Positions 52,800-62,421 of a DNA stretch of 64,000 nt are shown one piece after another. The notes under the pieces were generated by a model. That model searched no databases, was not told where the DNA came from, and worked only from the letters and a program-made list of their open reading frames with translations. Position numbers and translations under genes: made by a program. The stretch is from NCBI RefSeq assembly GCF_020886115.1, contig NZ_AP025185.1, positions 1,798,001-1,862,000 on the forward strand. The letters are read 5' to 3'. Position 1 is the first letter of the stretch; every line of letters begins with the position of its first letter. Origin of the DNA: Flavobacterium ammonificans (GTDB taxonomy: Bacteria > Bacteroidota > Bacteroidia > Flavobacteriales > Flavobacteriaceae).

Positions 52800-54524
52800 T
52801 TAGTCTATAAATGCTTTCTGATTTTTGAATACCAATCGTTCTAATAGCCAAGACAAGATCATTGTTAATAACGCACCTATGAAATTAAGCCATAAATAGC
52901 CTAGTTTTTCTTCGCCACTTGGATAAATATAAATAGCAAAGTAATAGATGATGAAAATGGCAATTTGGCTAAAAACAGCACTGTAAAAAATGGCATCCGA
53001 TTGAATCCTTTTGGAGTAAATCCCAACTAAAAATATTCCTAATACAGTTCCGTAAAAAATGGAGCCAATAATGTTTACCAATTGGATTAAGTTTTCGAAT
53101 AAAGTGCCAATACAAGCAAATAGAATGGCTACAATTCCCCAAAACAACGTAAAAAGTTTACTAGCATTCAGATAATGTTTATCTGATTTTTCTTCTTTTA
53201 AATTGCGTTTGTAAATATCAATGGTTGTGGTCGAAGCCAATGCATTCAAACCGGAAGCTGTGGATGACATGGCTGCTGAAATGATTACAGCTAATAACAA
53301 TCCGATGAGTCCTTTGGGTAGGTAATTTAAGATAAAATGAAAAAAGACATAATCTTTATCATTGGTTTCATTGTTTTTATTGGCTTTAGAGATCAATTCT
53401 TTAGCACGATCGCGTAAATTTTTTTCTTTATCTGATAAAGCAATCATTTCTTTACGCAGAATAGGATTGTCATAATCCTGATTCAACTGTTCCATGTACA
53501 AGAGGTTGATTACTTTCTTGTCTTCCGATATTAGCTCTAATTTTTTTTCAAGCAGATTGTATTCGCTTTTATAGGGTGAATTTTCAACACTAATTTTGTT
53601 ATTAGGATTAAAATTTAGAGGTACTGGGTTAAATTGGAAAAAGACAAAAACAAGTACACCTGTTAACAAAATAAAGAATTGCATAGGAACTTTGAGTATG
53701 CCGTTCATTATTAAACCCATCTGACTTTCTTTTACCGTTTTTCCAGATAAATAACGTCCTACTTGAGATTGATCTGTGCCAAAATAAGCCAAAGCCAAGA
53801 AAAAACCTCCTGTAATTCCACTCCAAAAAGTATATTTTTCTTCTGGATCAAAAGAAAAATTGACAATATTCATTTTATCATTGGCGCCAGCAATATGCAT
53901 AGCATTACTAAAACTCATATCATTTGGCAAGTAATACAGTATCCAAAAAAAGGTGATAAGCATTCCTAACAAGATGATAAACATTTGTTGTTTTTGGGTT
54001 ACGTTCACCGCTTTAGTTCCGCCAGTTACAGTATATACTATTACCAATAGGCCGATAATGATATTGAGGTAGTTAATATTCCAACCTAATAAACCAGATA
54101 AAATAATTGCTGGAGCGTAAATAGTTAACCCAGTACCTAATCCTCTTTGGAACAAAAATAGAAAGGCCGCTAATGAACGTGTTCGAGTATCGAAACGTTT
54201 TCCTAAATATTCGTAAGCGGTATAGACTTTGTATTTATGATAAATTGGAATAAATGTTAAGGAAACAATCACCATGGCTATGGGTAAACCAAAATAAAAC
54301 TGTACAAAACCCATACCGTCATGATAGGCTTGACCTGGAGTTGATAAAAATGTGATAGCACTTGCTTGAGTGGCCATAACGGATAGACCTATGATATGCC
54401 AAGGTGTTTCATTACTACCTAAAATATAATCTTGGACATTTTTACTTCCATTGGTTTTCCAAACGCCATATATTACTATAAATAGTAAGGTAGCAATTAA
54501 TATGATCCAGTCAAATAATTGCAT
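52800..54524 (-). CDS. Sodium:solute symporter family transporter
   Basis: A 574-aa SSS-family permease with about 13 hydrophobic helices. Conserved features include TFLSTPGQAYHDGMGF, LIVIVYTVTGGTKAVNVTQKQQMFIILLGM and AALSTASGLNAL-like AMSSTASGLNALAST. A charged insertion (about 310-405, rich in Lys/Asp/Glu) lies between two helices. Substrate is unknown (family members carry sugars, amino acids or vitamins). A 34-aa membrane protein is encoded three bases upstream. Confidence 0.92.
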   Translation of the reverse strand: MQLFDWIILIATLLFIVIYGVWKTNGSKNVQDYILGSNETPWHIIGLSVMATQASAITFLSTPGQAYHDGMGFVQFYFGLPIAMVIVSLTFIPIYHKYKVYTAYEYLGKRFDTRTRSLAAFLFLFQRGLGTGLTIYAPAIILSGLLGWNINYLNIIIGLLVIVYTVTGGTKAVNVTQKQQMFIILLGMLITFFWILYYLPNDMSFSNAMHIAGANDKMNIVNFSFDPEEKYTFWSGITGGFFLALAYFGTDQSQVGRYLSGKTVKESQMGLIMNGILKVPMQFFILLTGVLVFVFFQFNPVPLNFNPNNKISVENSPYKSEYNLLEKKLELISEDKKVINLLYMEQLNQDYDNPILRKEMIALSDKEKNLRDRAKELISKANKNNETNDKDYVFFHFILNYLPKGLIGLLLAVIISAAMSSTASGLNALASTTTIDIYKRNLKEEKSDKHYLNASKLFTLFWGIVAILFACIGTLFENLIQLVNIIGSIFYGTVLGIFLVGIYSKRIQSDAIFYSAVFSQIAIFIIYYFAIYIYPSGEEKLGYLWLNFIGALLTMILSWLLERLVFKNQKAFID

Positions 54525-54527
54525 AGC

Positions 54528-54632
54528 TTAAGCGTATAATTGCATTATGAAATAAAAAAATAGAATATACACCGTATTAATTAGGAGTACCCAAGTATAT
54601 CTTTTTTTCCAAACGGTATTTTTTAAATTCAT
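54528..54632 (-). CDS. Small membrane protein, 34 aa, upstream of the symporter
   Basis: A frame opens at ATG 54632: MNLKNTVWKKRYTWVLLINT then VYILFFYFIMQLYA. A basic N-terminus is followed by one hydrophobic helix of about 20 residues. The stop is three bases from the symporter ATG (TAAGCTATG), a spacing typical of translational coupling. It may be a small partner subunit of the symporter. The composition and position argue for a real gene, but it is below normal gene-finder length. Confidence 0.62.
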   Translation of the reverse strand: MNLKNTVWKKRYTWVLLINTVYILFFYFIMQLYA

Positions 54633-54656
54633 ACTCTATGCGTTTGAGTGTTCTCT

Positions 54657-55196
54657 TTAGTCTGTGAATTCAGAGGATGGAAATTCGGTTTTAACAATAG
54701 AAATTCCTTTTTGTAATACCAAAGAGTTGGGGTATATAACTAACTCACCTTCCTTTGTAATCATACTTATATAAAAAGCACCTATATCATCAATTTCAGC
54801 TATAATTGGAAAATCCTTATCGTGAATGTGTATTGTGTCGCCTATTTTAAACGGATATGAAAAAAACAATATTATTCCTGAGGTAATGTTACTCAAGATA
54901 GACCATTGGGCAACCATAGCGACACCCACAACTGTTGCCAATGATGAAACCGCAATAATAATATCTTTTGCATCAACTCCCCAAATTATGGTAAGAGCAA
55001 TAATTAGAAATATATTAATTAGCAAATGGAGGTATTTGATAACTAAATTAGTTCTACGTTCGACAGTTTGGCTTAAACGAGCGTATCGGCGAACTAATTT
55101 TGTTGTAATGACACGTAAAACGACCAATAAAATCAACACAATTCCAGTAGCTATGGCTTCTCGGGCATAATCATCAAATAATGTAGTAGTCATCAT
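54657..55196 (-). CDS. MscS-family mechanosensitive channel, short
   Basis: A 179-aa protein with membrane helices at about 15-33, 57-75 and 80-105, then the MscS core VVGVAMVAQWSILSNITSGIILFFSYPFKIGDTIHIHD, and a short beta domain. The Gly/Ala-rich pore helix (about 84-98) and the FKIGD beta-domain start are family marks. It lacks the long C-terminal cage of E. coli MscS (286 aa), as many short members do. It acts as an osmotic release valve. Confidence 0.9.
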   Translation of the reverse strand: MMTTTLFDDYAREAIATGIVLILLVVLRVITTKLVRRYARLSQTVERRTNLVIKYLHLLINIFLIIALTIIWGVDAKDIIIAVSSLATVVGVAMVAQWSILSNITSGIILFFSYPFKIGDTIHIHDKDFPIIAEIDDIGAFYISMITKEGELVIYPNSLVLQKGISIVKTEFPSSEFTD

Positions 55197-55197
55197 A

Positions 55198-55785
55198 TTA
55201 TTTATCTAAATTGTTTAAATACTCAAAAACTTTATCCGTAGGCATTCCCATTACATTGGTATAGGAACCTTCTACTTTAGCAACGCCAATAAATCCAATC
55301 CATTCTTGAATGCCGTAAGCACCCGCTTTATCAAAAGGTTTATAATGCTCCAAATAGTAGTCAATCACCGCATCGGTTAGTGGGTTAAATGTCACTTTTG
55401 TAATTTCAGAAATCAGTTCTGTTTTGTTTTTTGTTTTAAAACAAACCGAAGTAATCACTTCGTGCGTTGCATTTGAAAGTGATTTTAATATTGCAAAAGC
55501 ATCCTCTTTATCTTTGGGTTTTCCCAAAGCTTTATCGTTGTGCCAAACAATAGTATCACTTGTGATTAGGATTTCGTTATCGTTTAATTCCCCTTCAAAA
55601 GCATTGGCTTTTAGCTCGGCTAAATAATTTGTAATTTGACCTGCCTTCAATTCCGACGGATAGATTTCTTCAATTTCTTTAAGACGAATTTCAAAATCCA
55701 AATCTAAATCTTTGAAAAACTGTTGGCGTCTCGGTGAACCCGAAGCTAAAATGATGGAGTAGTTGGCTAATTTGTTTTTAAGCAT
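55198..55785 (-). CDS. maf: Maf-family nucleotide pyrophosphatase
   Basis: A 195-aa protein with the Maf signature ILASGSPRRQQFFKDLDLDF near the N-terminus, TSDTIVWHNDKALGKPKDKEDAF, and GAYGIQEWIGFIGVAKVEGSYTNVMGMP. The family hydrolyses modified or canonical nucleoside triphosphates. It lies one base from the MscS gene and nine from the KdsC-like gene. Confidence 0.96.
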   Translation of the reverse strand: MLKNKLANYSIILASGSPRRQQFFKDLDLDFEIRLKEIEEIYPSELKAGQITNYLAELKANAFEGELNDNEILITSDTIVWHNDKALGKPKDKEDAFAILKSLSNATHEVITSVCFKTKNKTELISEITKVTFNPLTDAVIDYYLEHYKPFDKAGAYGIQEWIGFIGVAKVEGSYTNVMGMPTDKVFEYLNNLDK

Positions 55786-55794
55786 TTGTTGGTT

Positions 55795-56322
55795 TTAATC
55801 GTGTTTTCCGTCAAAATTTCCCATCCATTTTCCTTGCACCTTCATCACTTGTTCAATTACATCTCGAACAGCTCCTTTTCCGCCATTTTTATGCGAAATG
55901 TATTTTGAAATGGATTTTATTTCTGGACAAGCATCCTGAGGGCAAGTTGGTAAACCTACTAATTTCATTACGTGATAATCAGGGATGTCATCGCCCATAT
56001 AGAGCACTTGTTCCGGTTTAATGTTATAAATATCCATGTATTCATCAAAAGTTGCCACTTTATCAGGAGTTCCTAAATGAATATCGGTAATTCCTAAATT
56101 GCGTAAACGAACACGAACTCCCTCGTTGCTTCCGCCCGAAATGATACATACATTATATCCGCAATCTATGGCTGATTTTAAAGCATAACCATCTCGAATG
56201 TTCATAGTTCGTAACATTTCTCCTTCGTTTGAAACAAAAACGGAACCGTCAGTAAGTACACCGTCCACATCAAAAACAAAAGTCTTGATGTCGTTCATTA
56301 TTTCTTTATAGCTTTTTGCCAT
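55795..56322 (-). CDS. KdsC-like HAD phosphatase
   Basis: A 175-aa HAD phosphatase without a cap, similar to 3-deoxy-D-manno-octulosonate 8-phosphate phosphatase: TFVFDVDGVLTDGSVFVSNEG, NIRDGYALKSAIDCG, and VLYMGDDIPDYHVMKLVG. KdsC acts in Kdo synthesis for lipid A/core. In the family it forms tetramers. It overlaps the upstream gene by 17 bases. The symbol kdsC is likely but not proven. Confidence 0.9.
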   Translation of the reverse strand: MAKSYKEIMNDIKTFVFDVDGVLTDGSVFVSNEGEMLRTMNIRDGYALKSAIDCGYNVCIISGGSNEGVRVRLRNLGITDIHLGTPDKVATFDEYMDIYNIKPEQVLYMGDDIPDYHVMKLVGLPTCPQDACPEIKSISKYISHKNGGKGAVRDVIEQVMKVQGKWMGNFDGKHD

Positions 56323-57067
56323 TATTTAGTATGGATTGAGTTAATATTCTATACACATTAGCTTGATTTTCGTCAGTTAAAAATTGTTGATGTGCTTCAA
56401 TTGTTTTTAAGTCGTTTCGCTTTGCTGGACCAGTTTGTGCATCTTTTGGCGAAAGCGTTATAATTTTATGTGCTGTTTCTTGAATTAATGGTTTCAAAAT
56501 TTCAAAAGGGACTTGGTTGTTTTCACAAATTTCGTTGCCCATTTGGTACAAATGATTCACAAAATTGTTTACAAATACGGCTGCTATATGCAAGGCTTTT
56601 CGCTGTTCAGAATTGATTTTGTATACAGCATCTGAAATAGTAGAGGCAATTGAACTTAGAGTTTTGAAATCCTTTTCATTCTCGGCTTCCAAGCAAATAG
56701 GAATTGTTTTAAAATTCACTGCTTTGTCTTTAGAAAATGTTTGTAAAGGATAAAAAACACCACGGCGATTTGTAATTGCAATGGATGTTAAAGCAACAGT
56801 TCCTGAAGTATGAACTACCAATTGGTTATTAAAAGGTAACGCAGCCGACACATCAGCAATAGCATCATCTGAAACGGCTATGATGTAAACATCCGCAGCT
56901 TGTAATTGCGAATAGTCGGAAATAATACGATCTGAATGGAGTAGGTGTGCCAAATTCTTTTTAGTTCGCGCAAATACCTGAACTATTTCAATTGAATTAT
57001 CCAATTGAAAAGCCTGAATTAAATGTTGTGCTACATTTCCAGAACCGATTATACTTACTTTAGTCAT
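56306..57067 (-). CDS. Rossmann-fold / DUF2520 protein
   Basis: I start at ATG 57067 (MTKVSIIGSGNVAQHLIQAF), 253 aa; a GTG two codons upstream is less likely. The N-terminal NAD(P)-binding domain has SIIGSGNVAQHL, IIAVSDDAIADV and VVHTSGTVAL. The C-terminal helical domain (about 125-250) is the DUF2520 domain with AVFVNNFVNHLYQMG and DAQTGPAKRNDLKTIEAHQQFL. It resembles ketopantoate or pyrroline reductases. It is tightly joined to the KdsC-like gene. Confidence 0.9.
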   Translation of the reverse strand: MTKVSIIGSGNVAQHLIQAFQLDNSIEIVQVFARTKKNLAHLLHSDRIISDYSQLQAADVYIIAVSDDAIADVSAALPFNNQLVVHTSGTVALTSIAITNRRGVFYPLQTFSKDKAVNFKTIPICLEAENEKDFKTLSSIASTISDAVYKINSEQRKALHIAAVFVNNFVNHLYQMGNEICENNQVPFEILKPLIQETAHKIITLSPKDAQTGPAKRNDLKTIEAHQQFLTDENQANVYRILTQSILNNGKKL

Positions 57068-57223
57068 AGCCACAAATTTAACAAAAAAAAGGAGAGTGCA
57101 ACTGCTATATCGGGAATTCGTAAATGGATTTAATTTTGGATTTAATTAACAACTGTAGGATTATGGAAGTCAACATTTTTAAGTACTTTTGTGCCACTTA
57201 TACTAAAATACAACTCCTTAGAA

Positions 57224-60200
57224 ATGGATAAAAAAGTAAGCTCAATTTTGTTTTCTACCCGCTTAATGGCGGTTTTATTTATTGTTTTTGCTGTAGCAAT
57301 GGGTGCAGGAACATTTATAGAAAGTAAATACAATACCGATACCGCTCGTATATGGATTTATAATGCTTGGTGGTTTGAAGTAATTATGGTCTTTTTTATG
57401 ATTAATTTCTTTGGCAACATCAAACGATACCAATTGTTAAAGAAAGAAAAATGGGCTACTTTATTAGTGCATTTATCATTTATCTTGATTCTTTTGGGTG
57501 CTTTTATTACACGATACATTAGTTATGAAGGAGTAATGCCTATTCGTGAAGGAGCTACTGAGAATAAAATATACTCAGATAAAACCTTTTTGACTGTATT
57601 TGTGGATGGAGAATACAAAGGAGAACCAAGACGTAGAGTTTTTGAAAAACCATTACTGCTTTCACCGGTTACTGATAATGATTTTACACTTTCGGGTGAA
57701 TTTGCCGACAGTCCTTTTAAAGTGAGTTATGTCAATTATATTATGGGTGCCAAACAAAAAATCAATCCAGATAATAAGGGTGAATTGTACCTAAAATTAG
57801 TAGAAGCTGGCGAGGGTGGAAGAGAGGAACATTTCTTAAAAGAAGGAGAAGTACAAAACATTCATAATGTATTATTCGCATTAAATAAACCTACGGAAGG
57901 TGCAATTAATATTAATACTACGGGAGCAACGCCAACCATTCAAACTCCTTTTGAAGGAAATTTTATGCGAATGGCAGATAAATTACAAGGTGAAGTTAAA
58001 AAAGACATTGTACAGCCTTTGATGATGCGATCGTTATATTCTATTGGCGAAAAGCGCTTTGTTTTTCCTGACATGCCTGTTAAAGGTGTAATTGCTTACG
58101 AATCCAATAATGATTTTAAAGCAAAAAATCATGACGATGCATTAGTATTGAAGATTCAAGCAGCAGGTCAAGAAAAAGAAGTAACGCTTTTGGGTTCAAA
58201 AGGAAAAACAGGCGAACCGCAAACGGTTAAAATCGGAGATAAAGACTACTCGTTCTTTTTTGGAAGTAAAACCTACGAACTTCCCTTTACAATTAAGTTG
58301 AATGATTTTATTGCTACCAAATATCCCGGAACTGAAAAGAGTTATTCTGCTTTTGAAAGCCAAGTAACAGTTAAAGATTCGGTTGAAACCTTTGATGCCC
58401 AAATTTATATGAATCATGTTTTAGATTATGATGGGTATCGCTTTTTTCAATCTGGATTTGATCCGGATGAGAAAGGAACAATATTGTCTGTGAACCATGA
58501 TTTTTGGGGAACCAATATTACTTACTTGGGCTATTTCCTTTTATACATAGCTATGATGGCGATTTTATTTACCAAACATTCTCGATTTGCTGATATCAAA
58601 CGAAAGTTAGAAGTTGTAAAGTTGAAGAAAGCTAAATTACTAACAATTATCATTTTCCTTTTATCCGGGACAGTATTTGCACAAGATCATGATCACGACC
58701 ATGACCACGAAGGGCATCAACATGCTTCCAAAGAGGAAAAAGCACCGGCTCATTCTAACAAAATGATGTCATTACAAGAAACAGAAAAATTAATATCAAA
58801 ATTTACTGTTGACAAAGAACATGCTGCAAAATTTGGACGTTTGATTATTCAGGATGCAGGAGGTCGAATGAAACCTATCAATACGTTTTCATCTGAATTG
58901 TTACGAAAAGTTAGTCATTCTGAGACTTTTAAAGGAATGAATTCGGATCAAGCCTTTTTATCAATGACGCAATATGCTAGTGCTTGGATTCAAATTCCAA
59001 TAATCTATATAAAAGCTAGCAATGATAGTATTCGTAAAATAATTGGTATCGATTCTAAAGCAGAGTTTGCTCCTTTTGTTTCCTTTTTTGATGCCAAAGG
59101 CAATTACAAATTAACTCCTTATTTAGAAGAAGCATTTAAAACTGCTAATCCGAACCAATTTGAGAAAGATTTTATTGAGACGGATAAGAAAGTAAACCTT
59201 TTGGAATCTGCCTTGAGTGGACGAATCTTAAAAATATTTCCTATTCCAAATGATCCAAATAATAAATGGATTTCCTATTTAGAATTGAATGAATCGGGAA
59301 TGAAAGGGATGGACGCTACCTATACTAAAAGTATTTTACCACTTTATTTTGGCACACTGAGTAATGCAGTTACTACAAATGACTATAAATCAGCTAATGA
59401 GTTATTGGCTAGCTTGAATGGTTTTCAAAAGAAATTTGGAAGTAGTGTCATGCCAACTGATGATAAAATTGATTTAGAGATTGCTTATAATAAATATGAT
59501 GTTTTCAAGAAACTTCCGTATTGGTATATCACAGCATCAATACTAATGTTGTTGTTGTGTATAGTTGACATTTTTAAATCTAGAAAATCACTACGTATTG
59601 CAATTAATGCAATGCACATTAGTATTGGGCTATTATTTTTGCTACATACTTTAGGATTAGTTGCACGTTGGTTAATATCAGGTCATGCGCCATGGAGTAA
59701 TGCCTACGAATCTATCATTTATGTAGCTTGGGCAACCATGTTCTTTGGATTAGCCTTTGACAGAAAATCAAAGTTAACAGTAGCTTCTTCGGCTTTTGTT
59801 ACAGCGATGATTTTGATGGCAGCTTATATGAATTGGATTGATCCTGAAATTGCGAATTTACAGCCCGTTTTGAATTCGTATTGGTTGATGATTCACGTGG
59901 CAGTAATTGTGGCGAGTTATGGACCATTTGCTTTAGGAATGATATTAGGATTAGTTTCATTGGTGTTGATTTTCTTTACTAATGAGAAGAATAAAGCAAG
60001 AATGGAATTGAATGTTCAGGAGTTGACATATATCAATGAACTAGCATTGACAGTAGGTTTGATTATGTTAACTATTGGAAACTTCTTAGGAGGTCAATGG
60101 GCTAACGAAAGTTGGGGACGTTACTGGGGTTGGGATCCAAAAGAGACTTGGGCTTTAATTAGTATTTTTGTCTATGCTTTTGTGATTCATGCGCGATTTG

Positions 60201-60421
60201 TTCCTGCTTTAAGAGGTAAATGGGTATTTAATGTATTGAGTATGCTCGCTTTTATATCTATTTTGTTTACTTATTATGGAGTGAATTTCCATTTGGTTGG
60301 ATTGCATTCCTATGCTAGTGGTGAGGCTAAATCGTTAAGTTGGATTTGGCAATCCATTGGAGCAATTGTATTGCTAGCTGCAATTACTTATCCGAAGTAT
60401 CGTAAATACTACAAGAAATAA
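57224..60421 (+). CDS. ccsBA: Fused ResB-CcsA cytochrome c biogenesis protein
   Basis: I start at ATG 57224 (MDKKVSSILFSTRLMAVLFIVFAVAMGAGTFIE), 1065 aa; the GTG at 57191 is inside the TACTTTTG -7-like box. The N-terminal half (about 1-475) is ResB-like, with three early helices, a large exported domain and one more helix. A second signal-like helix LLTIIIFLLSGTVFAQ precedes a His-rich stretch (DHDHDHDHEGHQH, about 488-500). The C-terminal part has the CcsA haem-handling WGRYWGWDPKETWALI near 964-979 and HARFVPALRG. It moves haem and attaches it to c-type cytochromes. It is a lone transcript. Confidence 0.95.
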   Translation: MDKKVSSILFSTRLMAVLFIVFAVAMGAGTFIESKYNTDTARIWIYNAWWFEVIMVFFMINFFGNIKRYQLLKKEKWATLLVHLSFILILLGAFITRYISYEGVMPIREGATENKIYSDKTFLTVFVDGEYKGEPRRRVFEKPLLLSPVTDNDFTLSGEFADSPFKVSYVNYIMGAKQKINPDNKGELYLKLVEAGEGGREEHFLKEGEVQNIHNVLFALNKPTEGAININTTGATPTIQTPFEGNFMRMADKLQGEVKKDIVQPLMMRSLYSIGEKRFVFPDMPVKGVIAYESNNDFKAKNHDDALVLKIQAAGQEKEVTLLGSKGKTGEPQTVKIGDKDYSFFFGSKTYELPFTIKLNDFIATKYPGTEKSYSAFESQVTVKDSVETFDAQIYMNHVLDYDGYRFFQSGFDPDEKGTILSVNHDFWGTNITYLGYFLLYIAMMAILFTKHSRFADIKRKLEVVKLKKAKLLTIIIFLLSGTVFAQDHDHDHDHEGHQHASKEEKAPAHSNKMMSLQETEKLISKFTVDKEHAAKFGRLIIQDAGGRMKPINTFSSELLRKVSHSETFKGMNSDQAFLSMTQYASAWIQIPIIYIKASNDSIRKIIGIDSKAEFAPFVSFFDAKGNYKLTPYLEEAFKTANPNQFEKDFIETDKKVNLLESALSGRILKIFPIPNDPNNKWISYLELNESGMKGMDATYTKSILPLYFGTLSNAVTTNDYKSANELLASLNGFQKKFGSSVMPTDDKIDLEIAYNKYDVFKKLPYWYITASILMLLLCIVDIFKSRKSLRIAINAMHISIGLLFLLHTLGLVARWLISGHAPWSNAYESIIYVAWATMFFGLAFDRKSKLTVASSAFVTAMILMAAYMNWIDPEIANLQPVLNSYWLMIHVAVIVASYGPFALGMILGLVSLVLIFFTNEKNKARMELNVQELTYINELALTVGLIMLTIGNFLGGQWANESWGRYWGWDPKETWALISIFVYAFVIHARFVPALRGKWVFNVLSMLAFISILFTYYGVNFHLVGLHSYASGEAKSLSWIWQSIGAIVLLAAITYPKYRKYYKK

Positions 60422-60425
60422 TATT

Positions 60426-60463
60426 GCATAAAAAAAGGTTCCTAGTGGAACCTTTTTTTATGC
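60426..60463. terminator. Bidirectional terminator between ccsBA and the AraC gene
   Basis: A perfect 17-bp stem with a TAGT loop (60426-60442 with 60447-60463), flanked by A and T runs. It serves both converging genes. Confidence 0.9.
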
Positions 60464-60466
60464 TGA

Positions 60467-61642
60467 TTAGTTTGCCCCTTTATTTTTTAATAATTTAATT
60501 AAATATTCATGAGGGGTGACGCCAGTAAAATCCTTGAAGCTGACAAAAAAAGTATTATAGGATTTAAAACCCACTTCTTTGGCTAAGGAATCAAAGGTAT
60601 TTGTTGCTAAGTAACCTTCACTAATTAGCGCTAAACTATCATGAATACGAACGATTTTCTTGTATTCTGAAAAAGAAATTTTAGAATGGTATTTAAATAT
60701 ATAATGGAGATGACTTTTGGGAATATTAAGTTTATTGGATAAATCGGTTTTGGAGAATCCCATACTTCTGTAATAATTGTTGTGAAACGAAAATTGATCA
60801 ACTAGCTCCATATAATTAGAAATACTGTCTTTAATTTTTGCTTTTAATTGTTTGTCTTGAATGTTAGCAATAACAATGTTCGAATTAGTATTCCAAAAGG
60901 ATATTGTTGTCTTGTCTCCTTTTTTCTTTTCATTTATTGCAGTATTCAAATAAGTAAATCCATAGAGTATTTCAGGAGAAATAATAATTTTAAAGTACAA
61001 TACCAACCAGAATACTCCAGATATCCACAAGAAACTAGCTCCAAAAGAATAGTTGTCATTATTAATTTCCCAATATAAAACAATGATAATTCGAATTGCA
61101 TTGATTACAAACATTGAAAACAAGAAAACACTCCATTTTTTTATGAGTTGATTTTGCTTCACAACTATACCAATATCTCCTTTTCTATTCCAAATATTTT
61201 TATTCAATAAATTAAAATTAAGTGCCAGATAGGTTATGGTATACAGCGTAAAAAATGTATAATAGTAAAAATCAGATCGCATAATATCAATATACTTTTT
61301 ATCTAAAACGAAATCAATTCCATTAAAAAGTAAAGGAATAATAAAATGCTTCACATTATCTATATCCATCATTTTACGATCCTTAACTAAATTTAGAAAA
61401 TACAAATAACTACAAGGAATTACTACAATTAAAAGATTGTTGTATTTGTCTAATAATGAAGTGATAAAGTCATTGTTTTCTAAATTAAAAGCACCAATCA
61501 ATAACATTCTAGTGGAAACAATACTAAAGATAATCACCAAGTAAATGTTGGTAATTCGATTGGTTTGATAGCGAACAAGAATGATTAATATGGTTAAAAT
61601 ACCCATTAATCCAGAAAAAGCAACAATTAAATTTTCAATCAT
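60467..61642 (-). CDS. AraC-family regulator with N-terminal membrane domain
   Basis: A 391-aa protein. The first about 235 residues have around seven hydrophobic helices, giving a membrane sensor. The C-terminal AraC domain (about 285-388) has two HTH units: GFSKTDLSNKLNIPKSHLHYIFKYHSKISFSEYKKIVRIHDSLALI and FDSLAKEVGFKSYNTFFVSFKDFTGVTPHEYL. This layout is common in Flavobacteriaceae. Divergently placed are genes for secreted and outer-membrane proteins, possible targets. A TATATTTG box (complement of 61697-61704) lies upstream. Confidence 0.92.
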   Translation of the reverse strand: MIENLIVAFSGLMGILTILIILVRYQTNRITNIYLVIIFSIVSTRMLLIGAFNLENNDFITSLLDKYNNLLIVVIPCSYLYFLNLVKDRKMMDIDNVKHFIIPLLFNGIDFVLDKKYIDIMRSDFYYYTFFTLYTITYLALNFNLLNKNIWNRKGDIGIVVKQNQLIKKWSVFLFSMFVINAIRIIIVLYWEINNDNYSFGASFLWISGVFWLVLYFKIIISPEILYGFTYLNTAINEKKKGDKTTISFWNTNSNIVIANIQDKQLKAKIKDSISNYMELVDQFSFHNNYYRSMGFSKTDLSNKLNIPKSHLHYIFKYHSKISFSEYKKIVRIHDSLALISEGYLATNTFDSLAKEVGFKSYNTFFVSFKDFTGVTPHEYLIKLLKNKGAN

Positions 61643-61941
61643 TAAGTGCTATTTGTTGTGAGGTAATGTGGGGGGAGGAAACTTTTGAGATACATACAAA
61701 TATACGATTAAATCATTTCGAGTTCAGGTATTGGTGATACTTATAAACTATTAAATGTTCACGTTTAATTTGTAAAGCTAAATTAAAAGAATTTGTTCAA
61801 ATTGTCCTTTCTTATTAAAAATAGGAGTTACTAAAAACCGAAAAGCTTTTACTTATTTGTTGAAATTAATCAGACTACTACTGACATCTATTGTATACCA
61901 CCAACTCGAGTTGTACTCTTGTTTCAATTAAACTCAAATGA
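61643..61941. other. Divergent intergenic region with palindrome
   Basis: Holds the -7 box TATATTTG (complement of 61697-61704) for the AraC gene. A perfect 12-base palindrome CAACTCGAGTTG lies at 61902-61913, 28 bases before the secreted-protein gene, a possible operator. No ORF or RNA gene is seen. Confidence 0.55.
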
Positions 61942-62421
61942 ATGAAATATTTTTATCTTTTGCTACTATCTTTTTGCGGATATGGACAGCAACTTCATCA
62001 CCAAATGATAGCTGCACAAGGAGGCTCCAGTTTATTCCATAAAGGTATAACTATACATCAATCAATTGGACAACAGTCGGTTTCTGGAAATTATTCCACT
62101 CCTAAAGCTTTTCTTGGTCAGGGGTTCATACAAAGTTTGGTTATGAATTCAAAAAAGAGTTTTGAAACTAACAATGTACTAACTAAAGTGTATCCCAATC
62201 CATTTGTAGATCAAATTCAATTTGAATTTTCTCAACCTGTTTCTGGTTTCATCTCAGTTTCCATTTTTGATATGTTAGGACGGTTAGTCTACTCTGTTAA
62301 AAAAGAAACTAGTAATAATCAGTTACTACTTGAAAACCTTGGCTTTGCTCAAAACCAATACATCATAACATTAGTTTCTCAAAATTATAAATACAGTACA
62401 CAAATAATCAAAACCAAATGA
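61942..62421 (+). CDS. Secreted protein with T9SS C-terminal sorting domain
   Basis: A 159-aa protein with a short signal (MKYFYLLLLSFCGYGQQ), a middle segment HHQMIAAQGGSSLFHKGITIHQSIGQQSVSG, and a C-terminal sorting domain from about 78: TKVYPNPFVDQIQFEFSQPVSGFISVSIFDMLGRLVYSVKKETSN, ending YKYSTQIIKTK. The YPNPF and the GR(L) strand are type A (Por_Secre_tail) marks, which send the protein through the type IX secretion system to the surface. There is little beyond the domain, so it may act as a small surface anchor. It overlaps the next start by four bases. Confidence 0.9.
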   Translation: MKYFYLLLLSFCGYGQQLHHQMIAAQGGSSLFHKGITIHQSIGQQSVSGNYSTPKAFLGQGFIQSLVMNSKKSFETNNVLTKVYPNPFVDQIQFEFSQPVSGFISVSIFDMLGRLVYSVKKETSNNQLLLENLGFAQNQYIITLVSQNYKYSTQIIKTK

